A stretch of 20,156 nucleotides of DNA from Peptococcaceae bacterium UBA4997 (GTDB lineage Bacteria; Bacillota; Dehalobacteriia; UBA4068; UBA4997): contig DGYV01000045.1 of NCBI GenBank assembly GCA_002398485.1, forward strand, positions 8,456 to 28,611, written 5' to 3'. The notes under the pieces were generated by a model, which worked only from the letters and a program-made list of their open reading frames with translations, ran no database searches and was not told the DNA's origin. Made by a program: the position numbers and the translations under genes. Below are positions 14,028 to 20,156 of the stretch, piece by piece. Position 1 is the first letter of the stretch. Each line of letters begins with the position of its first letter.

Positions 14028-16100
14028 TTGTTTTTGGTAACTAACAGGGAAGAAATGAATTGGCGGGATTGGCATTACCTGGACTTTCTTTTGATAAGCG
14101 GTGATGCTTATGTGGATCACCCTTCTTTCGGTGCGGCTATAGTAGGCAGGTGGCTGGAGCATTTGGGTTATAGGGTGGGCATAATTGCCCAGCCTGATTG
14201 GCATGATCCCGCTTCTGTAGCCATCATGGGCAAACCCAGGCTTGCGGTTTTGATAGGTGCAGGCAATATGGATTCGATGATAAACCATTATACGGCCATG
14301 AAAAAACCTCGCCGTCAGGATGCTTACAGTCCCGGCGGTAAAACAGGTTTCAGGCCCGATAATGCTACCATAGTATATACAAAACTGGTGCGGGAAGCCT
14401 TCGGCAAAAGCATACCTATTATAATAGGCGGTGTTGAGGCCAGCTTAAGAAGGTTTGCCCACTACGATTTTTGGCAGGATAAAGTGCGTCCCTCTATTTT
14501 AGTGGAAACTGAAGCAGACTTATTGGTTTACGGCATGGCGGAAAAGGCTCTTAAAGAAGTGGCGGAAAAACTGGATGGCGGCGAAGGTGTTTTGGGCTGC
14601 CGCCGTATTCAGGGATTATGCTGGCTTACAGACAAGCCACCCGCCAAAAAAAGTTTGGAACTGCCTTCTTTGCAGCAGGTAACGAAAAGCAAGCAGGCCT
14701 TTGCCAAGGCTTATATACTTTCCGAGCGGGAACAGAATTTTTACGATGGTAAAATTTTGGTGCAAAGGCATGATGATATTTATATGGTGCAAAACCCGCC
14801 CGCTTATCCTTTGACCACAAAAGAAATGGATACTGTTTACGAACTGCCCTATGAGGGGAATTGGCACCCTGCCTATGATAAGGCAGGTGGTGTGCCCGCT
14901 TTGTCAGAAGTGCGCTTTTCTCTTATTTCCCATAGGGGCTGTTTCGGTGGCTGTTCCTTCTGTTCCTTGAATTTTCATCAAGGCAGGGTCATTCAAAACC
15001 GCAGTGATGCTTCTTTGATAAGGGAAGCCAAAAAACTGGCCGCTCATCCCGAATTCAAGGGCTATATCCACGATGTGGGCGGCCCTACGGCCAATTTTCG
15101 CGGCCAGGGCTGTGAAAAGGCCAAAAAGAAAGGCCCCTGCCATTTACAGCAGTGCCTTTACCCTAAGCCCTGTAAAAATTTAAAGCCGAATCAACTTGAT
15201 AATGTGGTATTATTGCAAAAATTGCGCAGAATAGAAGGTGTAAAGAAAGTTTTTATCCGTTCCGGCCTGCGTTATGATTATTTATTGCTGGACAAGCGCC
15301 CCGATTATTTCAGGGAGCTTTGCGAACATCATATAAGCGGCCAGCTTAAGGTAGCGCCCGAGCATACGGAAGAGCATGTGCTAAATGCTATGGGCAAGCC
15401 GAATTTTGAGGTTTATAAGCGTTTTAGTGAAAAATACAAAAACATGAACAAAATGCTGGATAAAAAGCAGTATTTAGTGCCTTATTTTATAGCGGCCCAT
15501 CCGGGCAGCAGGATAACGGATGCGGCTGTCATGGCAGAAAAGTTTGCCATGAGCAGGCTGCAGCCTGAGCAAGTACAGCTTTTTATTCCTACCCCAGGCA
15601 CTCGCTCAACTTGTATGTATTATACGGGGCTTGACCCCGAAACCATGCAGCCCATCTATGTGGCACGCAACCCTAAAGAAAGGCAGCTCCAGCGGGCTCT
15701 CCTGCAATTTATGGACCCCAAAAACCATGCCTTGGTTATAAAAGGCTTGGAGATGGCAGGCAGGGAGGATCTTATAGGTTACGGCAGAAACTATTTAGTG
15801 CAGCCGCCCAGGGGCAAGGAAGCAGAATACAAAAAGAAAGCGGAAGCCGTACTAAAAGCTAAAAATAAAATAGCCGAAAAAATATCTAAGGATAAATACG
15901 GTAACGAAATAAAACAAGTACCAAAAAAATTTAAAGAGACAAAACAAAATAAGCCAAAACTTAAGGTAGAGAAACTCCAAGCTTTGGCTAAAGTGAAAAA
16001 TAAGCAACCTAAAACACAGCAAAAGAAAAGGGACGAGGCTTATGATAATAGGAGTAGGCACGGATATAGTGGAAATAAAAAGAATAGAGGAGCTAAGTAA
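14028..16100 (+). CDS. YgiQ family radical-SAM protein
   Basis: A 690-residue protein. The N-terminal domain opens with FLVTNREEM and LLISGDAYVDHPSFGAAIVG, which are standard YgiQ sequence. The radical-SAM cluster is C305-x3-C309-x2-C312 in RGCFGGCSFCSLNFHQGR, with the usual spacing. Later family blocks include VAPEHTEEHVL and PYFIAAHPGS. The last roughly 90 residues are a lysine-rich, low-complexity tail. I chose TTG 14028, which directly follows the TAA of the previous gene, because GGGAGG lies 8 nt upstream and the family has residues before the first ATG (14055). The substrate of YgiQ is unknown. Its tail overlaps acpS by 59 bp. Confidence 0.95.
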   Translation: MFLVTNREEMNWRDWHYLDFLLISGDAYVDHPSFGAAIVGRWLEHLGYRVGIIAQPDWHDPASVAIMGKPRLAVLIGAGNMDSMINHYTAMKKPRRQDAYSPGGKTGFRPDNATIVYTKLVREAFGKSIPIIIGGVEASLRRFAHYDFWQDKVRPSILVETEADLLVYGMAEKALKEVAEKLDGGEGVLGCRRIQGLCWLTDKPPAKKSLELPSLQQVTKSKQAFAKAYILSEREQNFYDGKILVQRHDDIYMVQNPPAYPLTTKEMDTVYELPYEGNWHPAYDKAGGVPALSEVRFSLISHRGCFGGCSFCSLNFHQGRVIQNRSDASLIREAKKLAAHPEFKGYIHDVGGPTANFRGQGCEKAKKKGPCHLQQCLYPKPCKNLKPNQLDNVVLLQKLRRIEGVKKVFIRSGLRYDYLLLDKRPDYFRELCEHHISGQLKVAPEHTEEHVLNAMGKPNFEVYKRFSEKYKNMNKMLDKKQYLVPYFIAAHPGSRITDAAVMAEKFAMSRLQPEQVQLFIPTPGTRSTCMYYTGLDPETMQPIYVARNPKERQLQRALLQFMDPKNHALVIKGLEMAGREDLIGYGRNYLVQPPRGKEAEYKKKAEAVLKAKNKIAEKISKDKYGNEIKQVPKKFKETKQNKPKLKVEKLQALAKVKNKQPKTQQKKRDEAYDNRSRHGYSGNKKNRGAK

Positions 16101-16416
16101 AAAACCCGGGTTTGAAGGTAAGATATATACCGAGGGAGAGCTTAGCTATGCCAAGGAGTGCGGGCATTATCACAGTGCTTTGGCGGTACGCTTTGCCGCT
16201 AAGGAAGCGGCGGTAAAAGCCTTAGGGCACGGCTTCAGCGGCTGGCCCCTGCAATGTGTGGAGGTGGGCAAAAGGGCTTTGGGCTTGCCGTACCTTATTT
16301 TACATGGCGAGGCCAAGCTTTTTGCGGAAAAATTGGGTGTGAGCCACTTACATTTATCCTTAAGCCACAGCGAAAACAATGCTATAGCTGTGGTGGTGGC
16401 GGAAAAACAGGATTAA
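16042..16416 (+). CDS. acpS: Holo-[acyl-carrier-protein] synthase
   Basis: A 124-residue enzyme that transfers 4'-phosphopantetheine from coenzyme A to acyl carrier protein, needed for fatty acid synthesis. All family marks are present: GVGTDIVEIKRIE with D8 (magnesium ligand), RFAAKEAAVKALG with E55, and the C-terminal SLSHSENNAIAVV. The length is normal. ATG 16042 lies inside the ygiQ-like gene, in another frame; starting later would delete the essential GTDIVEI motif, so the overlap is real. The ribosome binding site is weak (GGGACGAGG nearby), which fits translation coupled to the upstream gene. Its place before nnrE/D and alr is a common Firmicutes order. Confidence 0.95.
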   Translation: MIIGVGTDIVEIKRIEELSKKPGFEGKIYTEGELSYAKECGHYHSALAVRFAAKEAAVKALGHGFSGWPLQCVEVGKRALGLPYLILHGEAKLFAEKLGVSHLHLSLSHSENNAIAVVVAEKQD

Positions 16417-16491
16417 TTAGAGAATAATAAAACAAGAAAAACAGGAAAGTGATATAAAAGCTAAATAGCAAAGGCGGGAAGGAGTGTTCAT

Positions 16492-18000
16492 ATGCGTTTG
16501 CTTACAGGAAGTGAAATTGCCGTAATAGATGCAGGGGCAAATCGGGAATACGGCATACCAACCATGCTTTTAATGGAAAACGCAGGTTCTGCCGTGGCAA
16601 GAGCGGCTTTGGAAATGACGAATGGTGCCAATAAAGCGGAAATAGTTATTTTTGCGGGCGGTGGCAATAACGGTGGTGATGCCTTTGTGGCAGCACGCCA
16701 TTTACATAATGTGGGAGCTAATGTGCGCTTGTTTTTGCTTAGCACTCCTGAAAAACTAAAGGGCGATGCACGCCTAAACTGGGATATAGTAAAAGCTTTG
16801 CAGATACGCACTCAGGTGGTCAAAGAAGAGCATGATGTACGCATGGCCAAGGTGGCGCTTTTGAACTGCAATTTGATCATAGACGGTATTTTCGGTACGG
16901 GTTTTCATGGCACGGCTACGGGGCTTGTTAGTGAAATCATCAGTGTTATTAATAATTCAGATATACAGGTTTTGGCGGTAGATATACCTTCCGCAGTAGA
17001 TGCCACTACAGGCCAAGTAGAGGGTGAAGCCGTAAAAGCCAAGCATACTGTTACTTTTGGCTGGCCCAAGTGCGGTTTGGTGCTGCCACCGGGGGTTTAC
17101 CATGCAGGTGAACTAACAGTTTGTGATATAGGTTTGCCAAAAGAGCTTTTGGCGAATATAAACAGTGATATAGAATATATAGACGCAGGCTTTTGCCGCC
17201 ACTGGCTGCCGCAAAGAAGCCCCGAAAGCCACAAGGGCAATTACGGCCATGCTCTTATAGTAGGGGGCAGCGGCAATATGTTCGGTGCGCCTGTTTTGGC
17301 TGCCGGTGGTGCTTTAAGGAGCGGTGCGGGGCTGGTTACGGCGGCTGTACCAAAACCTGCAGCTACGGCTTTGGCCTCGCTTTACCCTGAAGCTATGAAT
17401 TGCCCGCAAAGTGATGCTATAAACAGGCTCGGCGGTAAAACGATAGTTTTAGGTATGGGCTTGGGCAGGACAGATGCAGCTCAAGCACTGGTACGGCAAA
17501 TTTTAGCCAAGCTGGATAGGACGGCAGTGGTGGATGCGGATGCCTTATGGCATTTTGTGAACCTAAAGCGTAATGATATGGCAAAAGTTCCTTTGATTTT
17601 AACGCCCCATGCCGGGGAAATGGCAAGGCTTATGCAGATAAGTGTTGAAGATGTGCAAAAAGATAGGCTCAGTATTGCCAAGGCAGCCGCCAAACACTAT
17701 GATGCCATTGTTGTATTAAAAGGAGCGGGCACTATAGTGGCCTGCCCCGACGGCAAGCTATTTATTAATTCCACAGGCAATGCCGGTATGGCTACGGGCG
17801 GTTCGGGTGATGTATTGGCAGGCATAATAGGTGGGCTTTTGGCTCAGAACCTGCCACCTGCAGTAGCGGCGGCCATAGCCGTTTATGTGCATGGGCTGGC
17901 GGGCGACCAAGCAGCTGCGGTTTTAAGCCAGGAAGGCATGATTGCAAGAGATATTTTGTATTATTTACCTAAAGCGCTGGCGGAATTACATTATCTGTAG
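16492..18000 (+). CDS. nnrD: Bifunctional NAD(P)HX epimerase / ADP-dependent NAD(P)HX dehydratase
   Basis: A 502-residue two-domain enzyme that repairs hydrated NADH and NADPH. The epimerase half (YjeF_N, about residues 1-215) has GGGNNGGD at 56-63 and VDIPSAVDATTGQ at about 163-174. The dehydratase half (from about 248) opens with KGNYGHALIVGGSGNM. It then has VVDADAL, LTPHAGEMARL, and GNAGMATGGSGDVLAG at 429-444 with the expected catalytic aspartate D440. The fused architecture is usual in bacteria. One oddity is alanine in DIPSAVD where DIPSGVD is normal. ATG 16492 follows GGGAAGGAG with a 7-nt spacer. It sits 75 bp after acpS and probably shares its transcript. Confidence 0.95.
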   Translation: MRLLTGSEIAVIDAGANREYGIPTMLLMENAGSAVARAALEMTNGANKAEIVIFAGGGNNGGDAFVAARHLHNVGANVRLFLLSTPEKLKGDARLNWDIVKALQIRTQVVKEEHDVRMAKVALLNCNLIIDGIFGTGFHGTATGLVSEIISVINNSDIQVLAVDIPSAVDATTGQVEGEAVKAKHTVTFGWPKCGLVLPPGVYHAGELTVCDIGLPKELLANINSDIEYIDAGFCRHWLPQRSPESHKGNYGHALIVGGSGNMFGAPVLAAGGALRSGAGLVTAAVPKPAATALASLYPEAMNCPQSDAINRLGGKTIVLGMGLGRTDAAQALVRQILAKLDRTAVVDADALWHFVNLKRNDMAKVPLILTPHAGEMARLMQISVEDVQKDRLSIAKAAAKHYDAIVVLKGAGTIVACPDGKLFINSTGNAGMATGGSGDVLAGIIGGLLAQNLPPAVAAAIAVYVHGLAGDQAAAVLSQEGMIARDILYYLPKALAELHYL

Positions 18001-18006
18001 TATAAT
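18001..18006 (+). promoter_or_regulatory. Possible -10 box of an alr promoter
   Basis: A perfect TATAAT abuts the stop codon of the nnrE/D gene. The -35 region (inside that gene) is weak, so an own promoter for alr is only possible, not established. Confidence 0.35.
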
Positions 18007-18141
18007 AGGTGCTATTCCAAAAAGATTTGGCTAAAAAAAATCAGGTTAATAAACATTTGCCATAAATTAGGGCAACAAGTTTTGAATCAATTTGACCTGC
18101 ATAAAATATCAACAGAAGCTAAAGCGCAAGGGGGCTTTACA

Positions 18142-19287
18142 ATGCATAATATATGGGATATACCACGACCTGCCTGGGTGGAGGTCAACTTGCCCTTGAT
18201 AACGCACAATGTGCGGGAAATTAGGCGTATCATAAAACCCGAAACGGAAATAATGGCTGTGGTTAAAGCTAATGGTTACGGCCATGGTGCGGAACGGGTG
18301 GCATTCAGTGTTTTAGATAGCGGTGCCAACCGTTTGGGTGTTGCAACTCTGGGTGAAGGGGTTTGCCTGCGGATGGCGGGCATTATGGCACCTATTTTTG
18401 TTTTGGGTTATGTAGCGGCAGATCAGGCTGATTTGGCTATTAAATATAACATAGGGCAAACCGTGTACAGCTTTGCCGCGGCACAGGCTATTTCCCTAAA
18501 AGCTCAGGAACGCAATAGAAAAGCCTTGGTACATATCAAGGTTGATACAGGCATGGGGCGTATCGGCTTTTTGCCCAATGAAGCCTCCCTGGAAGAGATC
18601 GTGCGTATCATGAAGCTGCCCGGCTTATTTGTAGAAGGTATCTATACACATTTTTCCACTGCGGATTATAAAGATAAAACCTGGACATTAGGGCAAAAGA
18701 AGATTTTTGACGGTTTTTGCGAGGCTATTGAAAACAAGGGTTACCATATACCTATCAAGCATGCGGCCAACAGCGCTGCTATGATAGATATGCCCGAGAC
18801 CCATTATAATATGGTTCGCCCGGGGCTTGCCATTTACGGTAGTTATCCTTCCCAAGAGGTGAATCATGATATTATAGATATTATTCCCGCTCTTTCCGTA
18901 AAAGCGCGGGTTTCCTATGTCAAAAAAGTGCCTGCCGGTACACCTATAAGTTATGGCAGGAATTATATAACATCTGAACCGCGTATTATAGCAAGCCTGC
19001 CTTTGGGCTATGCCGATGGTTACAGCCGCAGCCTTTCCAAAGGCGGAGAGGTTTTGTTGAGAGGTAAAAGGGTGCCTATAGTTGGCAATATTTGCATGGA
19101 TCAGCTTATGGTGGATGTAACGGAGCTTGGTTTTGTTGATATAGGTGAAAAAGCTGTTATCATAGGTAAAAACGGTAATGAAAACATTACCATAGAGGAA
19201 ATTGCCGAAAAGACTCATACCATAAACCATGAGGTCATCTGCCTGCTAAGTGAGCGTTTGCCCAGAAGATATATAGAAACCACGTGA
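18142..19287 (+). CDS. alr: Alanine racemase
   Basis: A 381-residue PLP enzyme that makes D-alanine for peptidoglycan. The PLP-binding lysine is K42 in VVKANGYGHG, and the second catalytic residue is Y271 in ISYGRNY. Other family blocks include KVDTGMGRIG, THFSTAD, HAANSAA and GNICMDQLMVDV. Start: ATG 18142 has AAGGGGG 8 nt upstream and gives a protein beginning like other Alr. The frame opens at TTG 18082, which has no ribosome binding site. Upstream lies a 135-nt leader with possible stems: CCAAA/TTTGG at 18017-18030, TTGCC/GGCAA at 18057-18075, and CAGGT/ACCTG enclosing the latter at 18042-18099. The gene ends at a clear terminator. Confidence 0.95.
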   Translation: MHNIWDIPRPAWVEVNLPLITHNVREIRRIIKPETEIMAVVKANGYGHGAERVAFSVLDSGANRLGVATLGEGVCLRMAGIMAPIFVLGYVAADQADLAIKYNIGQTVYSFAAAQAISLKAQERNRKALVHIKVDTGMGRIGFLPNEASLEEIVRIMKLPGLFVEGIYTHFSTADYKDKTWTLGQKKIFDGFCEAIENKGYHIPIKHAANSAAMIDMPETHYNMVRPGLAIYGSYPSQEVNHDIIDIIPALSVKARVSYVKKVPAGTPISYGRNYITSEPRIIASLPLGYADGYSRSLSKGGEVLLRGKRVPIVGNICMDQLMVDVTELGFVDIGEKAVIIGKNGNENITIEEIAEKTHTINHEVICLLSERLPRRYIETT

Positions 19288-19339
19288 AAGCATTAAGCTT
19301 TTTGGAGAGCATAAAAAGCAAATTTAAATGAAAAGAAAT

Positions 19340-19380
19340 CCTGCTTTAAGGTTTTAAAAACCTTTAAGGCAGGTTTTTTT
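19340..19380 (+). terminator. Intrinsic terminator between alr and mazF
   Basis: CCTGCTTTAAGG pairs with CCTTTAAGGCAGG around an A/T-rich loop that can extend the stem, followed by seven T residues (19374-19380). It isolates mazF from alr transcription. Confidence 0.9.
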
Positions 19381-19455
19381 ATGTATTAAAAGCCTTGCTT
19401 TGGGGAAAACTTCAGCTTAAGAACATAAAATAAAAACATAAGGGAGTAGGTGTAA

Positions 19456-19815
19456 ATGACATTAAAACGCGGTGAGATTTTTTTTGCTGAGTTGAACCCG
19501 GTGCAGGGCTCCGAACAGGGCGGCACCCGTCCCGTTTTGGTGGTGCAAAATGATGTAGGTAACAGCCACAGCCCCACCACCATAGTTTTGCCCATTACCT
19601 CTAAGCTGGATAAAGCCCGTTTGCCCACCCATGTGTCCTTAAGGCCTGAAGAAAGCGGCCTAGCAAAGGATTCGGTGGTTTTGGCAGAGCAGATACGTAC
19701 CATAGATAAGTTAAGACTACAACAGAAAATAGCTGCCCTGGACCCTGTTACCATGAACAGGATCGACCATGCCATAGGTATAAGTATGGGTATACTAAAC
19801 AATGATAATTTTTAA
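19456..19815 (+). CDS. MazF/PemK-type mRNA interferase (NdoA-like), no adjacent antitoxin
   Basis: A 119-residue endoribonuclease of the MazF family, cleaving specific short sites in RNA. The two catalytic positions of the Bacillus enzyme are conserved at the same residue numbers: R25 in GGTRPVLVVQ and T48 in LPITS. The remainder (QNDVGNSHSPTT, VVLAEQIRTIDKLRL) is likewise close to the Bacillus protein. It therefore looks active. In the usual Firmicutes layout a small ribbon-helix-helix antitoxin gene sits between alr and mazF. Here the 168 bp between them hold only a terminator and no antitoxin frame. ATG 19456 follows GGGAG about 10 nt upstream. Confidence 0.93.
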   Translation: MTLKRGEIFFAELNPVQGSEQGGTRPVLVVQNDVGNSHSPTTIVLPITSKLDKARLPTHVSLRPEESGLAKDSVVLAEQIRTIDKLRLQQKIAALDPVTMNRIDHAIGISMGILNNDNF

Positions 19816-19963
19816 AAATGGGAATAAGCCTTTCAAGGCAAAACTTAACAAGCATTAAAAAATGCAGATATTTATTTAGTATTGGTTTAATAATCAAAAT
19901 CATATTTCATGTTAATTCTAAAGTTGTCCCTTCCGCCATATATTAAGGGTGGGAGGGATAAAT

Positions 19964-20156
19964 ATGTTTAAACCCTTGATTGGTATAAGCTGTGGTGTGG
20001 AAGCGGCCGGCGCCAACTGGCTTTTGCGCTCTTATTACGGTGATGCGGTTAGAGCTTTTGGTGGCTTGTTTGTGCTTTTGCCTAGCCAAAAGCCTGAGGA
20101 TGTTTTACCGATAATAAAACGCTTGGATGGCTTGCTTTTGGCGGGTGGAGGAGATA
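19964..20156 (+). CDS. Start of a class-I glutamine amidotransferase-like peptidase (C26)
   Basis: An open frame from ATG 19964 to the window end (64 codons, cut off). MFKPLIGISCGVE, a middle segment YYGDAVRAFGGLFVLLP, and the terminal LDGLLLAGGGD match the N-terminus of gamma-glutamyl-GABA hydrolases (PuuD-like, family C26). The catalytic cysteine would lie beyond the window. GGGAGGG sits 6 nt upstream of the ATG. The 148 bp before it hold no gene and no clear terminator for mazF. Confidence 0.85.
   Translation, partial: MFKPLIGISCGVEAAGANWLLRSYYGDAVRAFGGLFVLLPSQKPEDVLPIIKRLDGLLLAGGGD

Noticed and set aside
19329..19358. Tiny frame MKRNPALRF before mazF as a leader peptide or antitoxin
   Set aside because: Nine codons overlapping the terminator, with no correctly spaced ribosome binding site.
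1..20156. CRISPR array, insertion sequence, prophage or defence island
   Set aside because: No regularly spaced repeats, transposase, integrase, tRNA attachment site or defence gene set was found; the genes are mostly housekeeping or transport.

Overview
The window reads as chromosomal DNA of a low-to-mid GC member of the Firmicutes (Bacillota). Evidence for this is strong AGGAGG-type ribosome binding sites before most genes, several GTG/TTG starts, sigma-A type promoters, U-tailed hairpin terminators, and the gene order acpS - nnrE/D - alr - mazF, which is typical of this phylum. A member of the Negativicutes (Acidaminococcaceae-like) is possible from the style of the intergenic repeats, but this is a weak inference. 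Nothing marks the region as phage, plasmid or island.

Layout. 1-2760 (minus): two unrelated FAD-dependent flavoproteins in tandem, the second cut off by the window edge. 2844-4853 (plus): a MarR-type regulator and a MATE multidrug exporter, behind a near-consensus promoter followed by stacked palindromes that look like the MarR operator. 4928-7015 (plus): a large lipoprotein of the secreted beta-propeller family; its Shine-Dalgarno lies inside a terminator-like hairpin. 7186-8670 (minus) and 8801-9733 (plus): a divergent SsuABC/ThiXYZ-type ABC importer (permease and ATPase one way, binding lipoprotein the other). 9858-10310: a gene-free stretch of palindromic repeats and a possibly structured element. 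10361-12505 (minus): Tex. 12680-12883 (minus) and 13009-13272 (plus): two small membrane proteins (DUF378, DUF1294) transcribed divergently. 13290-14027: a metallophosphoesterase. 14028-16100: a YgiQ radical-SAM protein, overlapping acpS by 59 bp. Then nnrE/D (NADHX repair), alr (alanine racemase), a terminator, a MazF toxin with no visible antitoxin, and the start of a class-I glutamine amidotransferase-like peptidase (C26) cut by the window end.

Working together: marR-MATE is a plausible self-regulated drug-efflux unit. The ABC genes form one importer of unknown substrate. acpS, nnrE/D and alr are metabolic and cell-wall housekeeping genes that often neighbour each other. I see no convincing new multi-gene system. 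The most unusual signals are non-coding: the terminator/Shine-Dalgarno hairpin at 4880-4927, the stacked operator at 2873-2908, and the repeat cluster at 9854-10301.
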